Positions 15,253 through 21,996 of a stretch of 21,996 nucleotides of DNA are shown here, one piece after another; positions within the stretch are counted from its first letter, which is position 1, and the number at the start of each line of letters is the position of its first letter. The DNA is taken from NCBI GenBank assembly GCA_044450785.1, contig JBIOJM010000149.1:1-21996 (forward strand), in the 5' to 3' direction. Origin of the DNA: JBIOJM01 sp044450785 (lineage in GTDB: Bacteria > Planctomycetota > Planctomycetia > Isosphaerales > Isosphaeraceae). A program made the translations under genes and the position numbers. The notes under the pieces are model-generated. The model made no database searches. It was not told where the DNA came from and saw nothing but the letters and a program-made list of their open reading frames with translations.

Positions 15253-16422
15253 TCAATACTGGTCTGCGGAAACGACGACGCCATCTTTCCGGCACAAGAG
15301 GCAATACCAGATGCGCTCGGTGATCGCATTCTTGATGAAGCGGACAGAGCCGTCGGCGAACCCCGCGTTCACCCCGCCCGGGTGCATGCTGCGGCTCTGC
15401 CCGCCGCTGTTGTACATGCCCCCGCCGCAGTTGAAGCCCATCCCCATCTGCGCGGCGTTGGGAAAGAGCGGGCCGAGGATCGGGCCGGCCTGCATCTCAT
15501 CGCCGCCGTCCTGACAGTTGGGGAGCGGGTTGCCCCTCAAGTTGTTGGGGGTCGGATTGTAGGGCTTCGCGTGGCCGCACAGGCTCGCCATCGAAAGGCC
15601 GAGGGCCCAGGTGCCGCGGATGTCCATCGAGTTGAGCCCGACCCGGAGCTCGCCGACGGCCATCGTGTTCGACAGGCCGTCGGTGACCTGCGCGATCGTG
15701 CACCCGTAGTTAAGGCCCATCATCCCGGTCTTCGGCGACCCAGGGTACGGGTCCCACGCAAGCCCCTCGTCACCGTTCAAGCTGTGGTCGGGGTCGGTTG
15801 CCCCCTGGATCGCCCCGTAGTTGCCCCGAGCCCAGTTCGTCAGCGGAGTGTTGTAGCGCTGGTCCATCGGGGCGTACTGGGGGTAGTTGGCGTAGTCGCT
15901 CGGTGTGTAGAAGAACGAGTCCGGTCCGTTGTTCGGGTCGGTCGGGCAAACGAAGACGTTCAATCGCGTCGAGCGGACCGTCGTGTTGGCCCAGTCCATG
16001 TTGTACAGGTTGGCGTTCGGGGCGGTCTCGACCGGGTTGAGGGGGTTGTTGTACGGTCCAGGCCAGCCCGGGTAGCCGAGAACGTTCGAGCTGTTGTACA
16101 AGGCCGGCTGCTCGATGAACGGCAGGATCATCACCGCCCAGTTGGGGCCGAATGGCTCGGTCTGGTCGCTTCCCAGAGCGTCGGAGCCGGTGTATGCGGT
16201 CAGGCCGGTGAGGTACGGCTCGTTCACGCCCTTCGGGAACGTCTGGTTGGACGACTCGAAATTGTGCAAGCCCAGCAGGAGCTGCTTCACGTTGTTGACG
16301 CACTGGGCGCGCCGCGCCGCCTCGCGGGCTGACTGCACCGCCGGCAGCAGCAGGGCGATCAGAACCGCAATGATGGCGATCACGACCAGTAGTTCGATCA
16401 GAGTGAATCCTTTTCGTCGCAT
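15253..16422 (-). CDS. DUF1559 prepilin-like protein
   Basis: 389 residues from the ATG at 16420-16422, with GGAGG 5 bases upstream. A type IV prepilin leader, MRRKG-FTLIELLVVIAIIA, is cut after Gly5 and has Glu at +5 of the mature protein, followed by AVQSAREAARRAQCVNN. The body has the DUF1559 hallmarks, including PFGPNWAVMILPFIEQPAL, VFVCPTDPNN, ITQVTDG-like TIAQVTDGLSNTMAVGE and the C-terminal HPGGVNAGFADGSVRFI. Planctomycete genomes carry many such genes; they are thought to be pseudopilin-like exported proteins, role unknown. The frame is open far upstream (to 17943) but that part is antisense to the M48 gene and is not protein-like. Followed by a small lipoprotein gene. Confidence 0.93.
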   Translation of the reverse strand: MRRKGFTLIELLVVIAIIAVLIALLLPAVQSAREAARRAQCVNNVKQLLLGLHNFESSNQTFPKGVNEPYLTGLTAYTGSDALGSDQTEPFGPNWAVMILPFIEQPALYNSSNVLGYPGWPGPYNNPLNPVETAPNANLYNMDWANTTVRSTRLNVFVCPTDPNNGPDSFFYTPSDYANYPQYAPMDQRYNTPLTNWARGNYGAIQGATDPDHSLNGDEGLAWDPYPGSPKTGMMGLNYGCTIAQVTDGLSNTMAVGELRVGLNSMDIRGTWALGLSMASLCGHAKPYNPTPNNLRGNPLPNCQDGGDEMQAGPILGPLFPNAAQMGMGFNCGGGMYNSGGQSRSMHPGGVNAGFADGSVRFIKNAITERIWYCLLCRKDGVVVSADQY

Positions 16423-16677
16423 GGAAGCCTCCGGAGAAAACTTCGACGCAGGTCGATTTGATAGCGAGACGATGAGATCGTAGCGGGCCCGAGCCGCGCC
16501 GAGGTGAAGAATGCGTAAATCAACCGTGAAGATCGGTGAACGAATGCGTGTTCGCACGTTTCTAGAATTCTTGCGGAGTTGCCTCGCTCGTCGGGGGATT
16601 GAGCGCGGGCCCCGGCCGGTGTAGCGTGGAAGGGCTGTGCGCGGCGGGAGCCGTGCCCTATCGACCGAGGCTGGCCC
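16423..16677. other. Divergent promoter region of DUF1559 and M48 genes
   Basis: 255 bp between the divergent DUF1559 (minus) and M48 (plus) starts. AT-richer stretches near 16500-16575 are the likely promoter area, but no good -35/-10 pair could be assigned on either strand. Confidence 0.35.
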
Positions 16678-18777
16678 ATGACGATCACTGTCGAATGTCC
16701 GTCGTGCCGCGCGAGGTTCCAGGTCGAAGACGAAAATGCCGGCAAGCGCGCGAGGTGCCGGCGATGCAATCTCGTATTCGCGGTTCGAGCCGCGGCATCC
16801 GCAGACTCCGCCGCCCCTGGCCTGGTCTTGCTCGACGACGAGCCGCGGGAAACGCGCGATGCGGGCTTCGTTTCCGTGCCGGAAACGCAGCCGGTGGCGG
16901 CTGAAGACGACACCGCCGGGGACGTACTGGCGGGCAGGCAGGCGAAGAAGGCAAAGGCCGTCCGGGCCCGGCAGGAGCGTCTGCCGGGGCTCGGCGCCAG
17001 CGCGCGGGGTGTCATGGAAGCGGCCGCCGCCACGCGCAAGACCCTGACACCAGCGCAGGTTCTCTCGGCGTTCGGCGGCAAGATCGAGCCGATCCGGCCG
17101 TCGGCGCTGTACCGGACCTGGGTCGCGATCGTCGCCATGGTGATGGTGATGCTCCCTTTGGTCTACATCGCGATCATCGGGCTGGTCGTGGCCGGCCTCT
17201 GCTATCACGCGGTTCACCACTTCACGGTGTTCCACACCCTCGGCGGCGGATCGGCTCAAGTGGCCGCGGTGATTTACCTGGTGCCCCTGTTTGCCGGCGC
17301 GACGGTGGTCATCTTCATGCTCAAGCCGCTCTTCGCCCGGCCGGCGCGGCGAGAGAAGCAACGGGTCCTCGACCCGCAGGTCGAGCCGCTCCTGCACGCC
17401 TTCGTTGACGGAGTCTGCGCCTCGGTGGGCGCGCCGCGGCCGACTCGGATCGAGGTGAGCTGCGACGTCAACGCGGGGGCCAGGCGCGAGGGACCGCTGC
17501 TCGGGGTTTTCGGCAACGAGCTGGTACTGTTGATCGGACTGCCGCTGGCGGCCGGGCTGACCCTCAAGCAATTTGCCGGCGTGCTCGCCCACGAATTCGG
17601 CCACTTCTCGCAAGGGGCCGGGATGCGGCTCTTCGTGCTGATCATGACGATCAACACGTGGTTCGCCCGGGTCGTCTATGATCGCGACTCGTGGGATGAG
17701 AAGCTCGCTGCCTCCTCCACAGACAAAAACATGTACGTCGTGTTCTGGGCGGGTCTCTCCCGGCTGGCCGTCTGGCTGACGCGCCGCGTGCTGTGGGCGC
17801 TGATGTTTGTGGGGCACGTCGTCAGCGCATTCTTGTCGCGACAGATGGAGACCGACGCCGACCGCTACGAGGCGCGGATGGTCGGCGGCAACGTCTTCGC
17901 CGAGACCATGTGGTGTCTTCGCGTCATGTCGCTCGCCAACCACGGAGCGTACACTGACCTCGCCTCAAGCTGGCAAGAGAGGCGGATGCCTGACAACTTT
18001 GCCAAGCTGCTGCTGGCCAATATCCCTCAAATCCCCACAGATGTCGTGGCCGCTTCGCGCGAGGCGATGGACAAGGGAACAACCCGCCGACTCGACCTCT
18101 ATCCTTGCGACAAGGAACGGATGGCCCAGGCCGAGCGCGAGGAGCCTGGTGAAGGGATCTTCCATCTCGACGGCCAGGCGACCGACGTCTTCAGCGACTT
18201 CGACGCAATGGCCAAGGTCGTCTCGCTCGATTTCTACAAAACCATGGTCGGCCCGGAGATCACCAAGGACCAGCTCTATACCGTGGCGCAGCTCGTCGAG
18301 GCACAGGCGGCCGCCCAGGCGGCGGCGGCGGCCGCTGAGCGATTCTTGCTCGGGCCGCTCGGCCTCCTGACCATGCGGTTGACCTTGGCGCCCGACTATC
18401 CCAACATCCCCCCCGATCAGGCGGCCGCCGAGCAGGAGTTGGTCGAGGCGCGAGATCATCTCCAGGAGGCCTCCGCAGCCAGGATCCAGGCCATCGGGCG
18501 GTCGGATGAGATCCTGGGCCGGCTCAGTCTTACACAGTATGTGCAGATCGCGATCAATGCCGGGATCTCGATCGACCCCTCCGACTTCGATCTAAAGACC
18601 GCGACGCCCCGCGACGCCCAGGCCGCCCACGCCCAGGCCGAGGGCGAGCTCCGCCGAATCGTCGCGGAGTGTGAGCCGTTCGACTCGGCCGCCGGCCGCC
18701 GGCTCACGCAGGCCCTTGCCATCCTGGAGAGCGGCCTCGTCGCAGACCGGATACCCGATGGGCCGCGAAATCCGTGA
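16678..18777 (+). CDS. M48 family membrane metalloprotease with N-terminal zinc ribbon (C terminus frameshifted)
   Basis: 699 residues as it stands, ATG at 16678 with GAGG 7 bases upstream. The N terminus is an MJ0042-like zinc ribbon with Cys7, Cys10, Cys27 and Cys30 (VECPSCRARF, RCRRCNLVF). Two membrane segments (about 147-175 and 195-216) are followed by the M48 catalytic motif HEFGH (305-309), with the third ligand Glu391 in METDADRYEA, and more hydrophobic helices between (about 315-330, 352-385). An Ala/Gln-rich helix (VEAQAAAQAAAAAAERF) lies near 542-560. M48 proteases are zinc endopeptidases of the membrane, often in protein quality control. The frame ends with GPRNP shortly after a GGG run (18760-18762). 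Removing one G joins it to the next frame (see 18758-19237), giving about 852 residues. Downstream neighbour is convergent. Confidence 0.88.
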   Translation: MTITVECPSCRARFQVEDENAGKRARCRRCNLVFAVRAAASADSAAPGLVLLDDEPRETRDAGFVSVPETQPVAAEDDTAGDVLAGRQAKKAKAVRARQERLPGLGASARGVMEAAAATRKTLTPAQVLSAFGGKIEPIRPSALYRTWVAIVAMVMVMLPLVYIAIIGLVVAGLCYHAVHHFTVFHTLGGGSAQVAAVIYLVPLFAGATVVIFMLKPLFARPARREKQRVLDPQVEPLLHAFVDGVCASVGAPRPTRIEVSCDVNAGARREGPLLGVFGNELVLLIGLPLAAGLTLKQFAGVLAHEFGHFSQGAGMRLFVLIMTINTWFARVVYDRDSWDEKLAASSTDKNMYVVFWAGLSRLAVWLTRRVLWALMFVGHVVSAFLSRQMETDADRYEARMVGGNVFAETMWCLRVMSLANHGAYTDLASSWQERRMPDNFAKLLLANIPQIPTDVVAASREAMDKGTTRRLDLYPCDKERMAQAEREEPGEGIFHLDGQATDVFSDFDAMAKVVSLDFYKTMVGPEITKDQLYTVAQLVEAQAAAQAAAAAAERFLLGPLGLLTMRLTLAPDYPNIPPDQAAAEQELVEARDHLQEASAARIQAIGRSDEILGRLSLTQYVQIAINAGISIDPSDFDLKTATPRDAQAAHAQAEGELRRIVAECEPFDSAAGRRLTQALAILESGLVADRIPDGPRNP

Positions 18778-19237
18778 TGATGCCCGCGCGCTCTATCCTT
18801 GCGTGGCCCATCTGGCCAACATTTACAGTTCGTTCGTGACCCGGGTGATGCTTGACCGGTCGGTCTTGACCGCAACGATTCGGGTGCTGCAGTCCGCCAC
18901 CGATCCGAACGGGGACCTCTGGAACAAGGTCCTTTGCAGCGCAAGTGCGTCGCTTGCCGGTTCGCTCGAGGAGCTGCGCGGCAAACTCGGCGACACGATT
19001 GATTACCCGTTCGACCACGCCCAGGAAGACATCACCCTCGTTCGATTCGCACTTCCTGACCCGCCTGTCGACAAGAACGACGTCGATGGTCTGCTGCGGT
19101 CGAGCGAAGGGGCGCTCAGCCGGCTGCACGGACTCTACTGCCGCGCACTTGGCCGGCTCGCCGTAACCGTCGAGGAAGTCGAGCAGGTGCTCGGCCTGCC
19201 TCCGATTGAGGTCAAGCAACCGGATAGTAGGCAGTAG
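18758..19237 (+). pseudogene. C-terminal part of the M48 protease in the +1 frame
   Basis: An open frame continuing where the M48 frame stops. If one G of 18760-18762 is dropped, the joined reading is RIPDGREIRDDARALYP, with no break in character. The 150-odd residues include helical segments and YPFDHAQEDITLVRF and RLAVTVEEVEQVLGLPP, which agree with what I remember of the C-terminal region of planctomycete M48 proteins. The frame before 18755 is not protein-like, so an independent gene is less likely. An ATG at 18758 would allow a separate 159-residue product overlapping the M48 stop, but no ribosome binding site is seen. Cause: sequencing error, recent mutation or, less likely, recoding. 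Confidence 0.7.
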
Positions 19238-19249
19238 GCAGTAGGCAGT
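19226..19249. repeat. Heptamer tandem repeat AGTAGGC
   Basis: AGTAGGC three times followed by AGT. The stop codon of the M48 C-terminal frame (TAG, 19235-19237) and its last codons (Ser-Arg-Gln) lie inside the repeat. Confidence 0.85.
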
Positions 19250-19283
19250 GAACACCGTTCCGAGCGTTTTCACTCGCCGCTAG

Positions 19284-19315
19284 CCACTCGCCACTCGCCA
19301 CCCGCCACCCGCCAC
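19284..19315. repeat. Heptamer tandem repeat CCACTCG/CCACCCG
   Basis: Two CCACTCG, two CCACCCG and a partial CCAC in direct succession, preceded by a degenerate CACTCGCCGCTAG. It ends 7 bp before the stop of the minus-strand Ig-repeat gene. This belongs to the short tandemly repeated heptamer class seen in many bacterial genomes. Confidence 0.85.
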
Positions 19316-19321
19316 GAGCGG

Positions 19322-21562
19322 TCAGCCGGCAAAGGTGACCGGCGGCGAAGTGCTGGGACCGAATTGCGATTTGCCCAGGTATGCCGCGACGAATCTGCCC
19401 TGGCGCGGAGCTTTTCGACCGAGAACGAACTGAGCGGTGCCGTTGACGAGCTTCGACTTGCCGAGCGCCACTCCGTTTCTTCGGAAGACAACGGTCCCGA
19501 CGGGCAGGATCGAGGTTTCCCCGCTGGCCATGACCGTGGCGATCAGGAGGTACCGCAAGTGGCCGTTTGGCAGGCGCTGGGTCGTCAGGCTCAAGCTCGT
19601 CGTCGTCGGGAGGGGGCTAATCTTCTGCTTGAGCACGGGGCTGACCGACGACAGGAAGTCCACGGTGCCGTTGTAGACGGCCTGGATCGGGACGGTCCCC
19701 ACCGGGAGGGAGGAGACCGACAGGCTCGCCGCGCCCGTGGCGCCCACGGGAACGGTCCCCAGAAACCGGCTGCCGCGCCAGAACGTGGCCGTCCCGGCCG
19801 TCACTGGCGTGCCGGCGGCGCTGACCGACGCCGTGAATGTCACCGGCTGCCCCGTGAGACTCGGATTGCCCGCGCTCGCCAGGCTCGTCAGGGTGGTATA
19901 AGGGACCACCGACTGCGTCAAGGTCGGGCCCGTTGATCCCAGAATACCGGTCGCGCCGTTGTAAACCGCCGTGATCAAGGTGTTCCCCACCGGGAGCGAC
20001 GTCGTGGTGAATGACGCCTCCCCGGCGCCGTTCACCGGGACCGTCGCCACGACCGTCGTCCCCTGGATGAAGCTGACCGTTCCCGAGGTGACGGGCGCCG
20101 TCCGCGTGGTGACCACCGCGTTGAACGTGACAGGCATACCGGGATTGCTGGGGTTGGCCGAGCCGGCCAGTTGAGTCGTCGTCACCGACTGAAGCGGCGC
20201 GAGCGTCACCGTCGTGCCCGTGGAGGTGACGGCGAACGGGACGCCACCGAGGGTCGCACGACCGGCGACGACATTCTGGAACCCGTTCTGAATGACCGGG
20301 GCCGAGACGATCGTGAACTCGTCCCCTTGCTCGTATTCATAACCGATGGAGGCCGCCAGGGTGCTGTATCCCAGGTTGACCCCGCTGACCGAATTCGTGT
20401 CGACGAGCTGGGTGTACTGGCTGCCGGCGTTGGTTCCGTCGAGCGTGACGGCAAAGGTCGAGCCGGCTTGAAAGACGGTGGCTCCCGAGAAAGACCACAT
20501 GCCCAGGCCGCCGAACGTCGCGATGGCGGTGACTTGCAGGGTACCGGCACTGATCGAGCCATCGACGTCGAGCGTGCCGGATCCGGCCTCGATCGAGCCC
20601 GCGCCGCCGAAATCGATGGTGCCCGTCGTCAGCGTACCGTTCCCCCCCATGATGAATTGACCGATGCCGTCGATGAACCCGGCGAACTGGTCCGTCGTGG
20701 CGGCCGGCACCAGGACCGTCAGGCTCGTCAGGTCGCCCACCGTGGACGTGCCCTCGAGATCGACCAGTCCCGTGCCGGTCAGCGAGCGAACCCGGGCCGC
20801 GACGTCGTCGGCGATGACCAGGCTCGAGGTGGAACCGATCTGGAAATTGATCGCATTCAGGTCGACGTTGACGCCCAGTGTGATCGAACCGCCGGCGATC
20901 GAGATCGGCACCGGCATCACGAGGGGCGTCGTGGGAAAGAAAACGCTCTGGGTGTTGATCAAAAGCTCGCCGCCTCCGGTCTTGATCAACCCGCCCAGGA
21001 GGGTGAGCTGCAGTGTGGTGGGGGCAGTGGCACTCGCGAGCTCGAGCACGCTCCCGGTCCCCGTGTTGATCGCGGCGCCCGGGGCCAGCTTCATTCCGGC
21101 CAGCAGGACCTTCGCGTCGGTCCCCCCGGGCGCGGGCGTGAAGGGATTCGACACCGACAGGAGCTGGTTGACTTGGATCGGGTTCCCGCTCAAGGTGTAC
21201 GAGTCGTCGATCGTGAGCGAGTTGAGCGGCATGTAGAGATAGGTGAGGTTGACATTGATCATCGCCGAGCTCGCCTTGGGCAGGGCGGCAAGGGGTGGGA
21301 AGACGACGTCGGAATACGGAGTCGGCGCCCCCGGCTCCTTCATTCCCATCAAGGGTTCGAAATGCAGCCAGTTCATGGAATCGTTCCAGGTCGTCCCGTC
21401 TCCCAGGGCCGTCCAGAGATAGGTCGTGAGGGCGACCCGGCGCTCGAGGAAGTCGATTCGAGGGCGCAGCCGGGATCTCCGCCGAGCCCGGCTCGAATCC
21501 CCAGGCTCAGGGCACTTTCCCGTCCGAAGGAGTGAAAGGAATAAGAAGCTCTTGAGCTGCAT
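19322..21562 (-). CDS. Secreted beta-rich protein with LExR-type N-terminal motif and three Ig-like repeats
   Basis: 746 residues from the ATG at 21560-21562, which has AAAGGAGA 8-9 bases upstream; an in-frame ATG at 21721 would add 53 residues without protein-like character. The N terminus has a short hydrophobic stretch, an Arg-rich part and RLRPRIDFLERRVALTT, like the LEPR-xLL motif at the start of many large exported planctomycete proteins. Residues about 50-455 are rich in Gly, Thr and Val with repeated short beta motifs (GTGSVLELAS, GAGSIEAGSGTLDVDG), as in autotransporter-like beta-solenoids. Three Ig-like repeats follow at about 461-552, 553-649 and 650-746 (PVTFNAVV, GTVSFIQG, SLPVG, AVYNG; Big_3_5 type). 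Probably an exported surface or adhesion protein; partner unknown. No C-terminal sorting motif is visible. Confidence 0.82.
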   Translation of the reverse strand: MQLKSFLFLSLLRTGKCPEPGDSSRARRRSRLRPRIDFLERRVALTTYLWTALGDGTTWNDSMNWLHFEPLMGMKEPGAPTPYSDVVFPPLAALPKASSAMINVNLTYLYMPLNSLTIDDSYTLSGNPIQVNQLLSVSNPFTPAPGGTDAKVLLAGMKLAPGAAINTGTGSVLELASATAPTTLQLTLLGGLIKTGGGELLINTQSVFFPTTPLVMPVPISIAGGSITLGVNVDLNAINFQIGSTSSLVIADDVAARVRSLTGTGLVDLEGTSTVGDLTSLTVLVPAATTDQFAGFIDGIGQFIMGGNGTLTTGTIDFGGAGSIEAGSGTLDVDGSISAGTLQVTAIATFGGLGMWSFSGATVFQAGSTFAVTLDGTNAGSQYTQLVDTNSVSGVNLGYSTLAASIGYEYEQGDEFTIVSAPVIQNGFQNVVAGRATLGGVPFAVTSTGTTVTLAPLQSVTTTQLAGSANPSNPGMPVTFNAVVTTRTAPVTSGTVSFIQGTTVVATVPVNGAGEASFTTTSLPVGNTLITAVYNGATGILGSTGPTLTQSVVPYTTLTSLASAGNPSLTGQPVTFTASVSAAGTPVTAGTATFWRGSRFLGTVPVGATGAASLSVSSLPVGTVPIQAVYNGTVDFLSSVSPVLKQKISPLPTTTSLSLTTQRLPNGHLRYLLIATVMASGETSILPVGTVVFRRNGVALGKSKLVNGTAQFVLGRKAPRQGRFVAAYLGKSQFGPSTSPPVTFAG

Positions 21563-21710
21563 TCGCGCGATCTCCTTTCCCTGGGTGCCGCCCTCTGTGT
21601 CTTCGAGTCCATCAGGATCGTCGTGCAGGACCACGGAAGGACGACAACCTCGAGCCCGGATCGACTCGAATGCGACGGGATCGGGTGCCGATCGAGGACT
21701 CAGCCTGTTC

Positions 21711-21854
21711 CTTAAGATCAAGGATACCGTGATCGCTTCGCGACGTGAAGCGGTCGACCTTCCCCTGCTCGACGAGAGCGTCTATGAGATGTACACACTG
21801 GTCGGGGCGGTTTACGACATCGCCACGGGGACCGTCCGCTTCCTGAGTGGATGA
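21711..21854 (+). pseudogene. C-terminal remnant resembling a beta-carbonic anhydrase
   Basis: In this frame the sequence reads KIKDTVIASRREAVDL, then LLDESVYEMYTLVGAVYDIA and TGTVRFLSG before a TGA. The ending LVGAVYDIATGTVRFL is like the C-terminal strand of beta-carbonic anhydrases (pattern GxxYDxxTGxVxFL). Upstream of about 21710 the same frame is not protein-like and overlaps the 5' region of the Ig-repeat gene, so the rest of the gene is missing. Similarity is judged from memory and the segment is short, so a chance match is possible. Confidence 0.4.
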
Positions 21855-21922
21855 TGACAAACGATCGCATTGGGAAGAGCGAGGCTGGGCCGGTGAAAAG
21901 CTGGTCTTGACCGGGCCGGAAC

Positions 21923-21953
21923 GGCGCAGGCACACAGACCTGTCTGTTGCGCC
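21923..21953. other. Stem-loop near right edge
   Basis: GGCGCA (21923-21928) pairs with TGCGCC (21948-21953), and directly inside ACAGA (21934-21938) pairs with TCTGT (21943-21947) around a CCTG loop; the two stems are separated by a five-base bulge on one side. It lies about 70 bp after the carbonic anhydrase-like remnant and may be its old terminator. Confidence 0.4.
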
Positions 21954-21981
21954 GAGCCGGCGGGGCGGTGGTGTTCTTCCC

Positions 21982-21996
21982 CCCCTTGTGAAGGGG
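21982..21996. other. Hairpin at the window edge
   Basis: CCCCTT (21982-21987) and AAGGGG (21991-21996) with a GTG loop, cut by the window end, so its full extent is unknown. Confidence 0.35.

Noticed and set aside
14737..16332. 531-residue plus-strand open frame antisense to the lipoprotein and DUF1559 genes
   Set aside because: Rich in Arg, Val and Gly in the way of high-GC antisense frames; no domain; the minus-strand genes have clear motifs, signal sequences and ribosome binding sites.
16423..17943. 507-residue upstream extension of the DUF1559 frame
   Set aside because: The extension lacks protein character and is antisense to the M48 gene; the prepilin leader and GGAGG fix the start at 16422.
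21563..21721. 53-residue N-terminal extension of the Ig-repeat protein
   Set aside because: No signal-like or conserved sequence, and the ATG at 21562 has a good ribosome binding site followed by the hydrophobic stretch.

Overview
The window looks like a chromosomal segment of a high-GC planctomycete, most likely of the Isosphaeraceae/Gemmataceae type. The basis is gene content only: a DUF1559 prepilin-like protein paired with a small lipoprotein, a ThuA/membrane-bound dehydrogenase/heme-binding fusion, a BlaI plus giant M56 (BlaR1-like) pair, a secreted protein with an N-terminal LExR-type motif, and an MJ0042-type zinc ribbon on an M48 protease. No marker gene in the window fixes the genus.

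Layout. (1) 1-312, minus: 5' part of an IS transposase (IS1182-like by eye) that runs off the left edge, apparently frameshifted in an A-run, with a nested hairpin that covers its ribosome binding site. (2) 599-5091, minus: a two-gene operon of a BlaI-type repressor and a 1363-residue M56 sensor-protease fusion. A good sigma70-like promoter sits between two identical-type dyads (GTTAA-N4-TTAAC), so the pair is probably autoregulated. (3) 5092-5804: a 0.7 kb gene-free gap with a 103-bp tandem repeat whose unit folds into a long hairpin. (4) 5805-12159, minus: a three-gene cluster of a double-ThuA protein, a TIM-barrel sugar isomerase/epimerase-like protein, and a 1268-residue ThuA + dehydrogenase beta-propeller + HEAT + cytochrome c protein, probably an exported or periplasmic sugar oxidation/degradation set. 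(5) 12396-12980, plus: a YdeI/OmpD-associated family protein. (6) 13051-16422, minus: DUF1559 prepilin-like protein, small lipoprotein and a purple-acid-phosphatase-like metallophosphoesterase, with strong stem-loops after the first gene. (7) 16678-19237, plus: an M48 membrane metalloprotease that seems split by a one-base frameshift near its C terminus. (8) 19226-19315: two families of heptamer tandem repeats in a convergent gap. (9) 19322-21562, minus: a secreted beta-rich protein with three Ig-like repeats. (10) Right end: a short sequence resembling the C terminus of a carbonic anhydrase, probably a gene remnant, and two hairpins.

The clearest points of interest are the operator-promoter-operator arrangement in front of blaI, the redox-dead thioredoxin-like tail of the M56 protein, the triple-ThuA gene cluster, the hairpin-forming repeat array, and the M48 frameshift. 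All families were assigned by reading motifs; no database search was possible.
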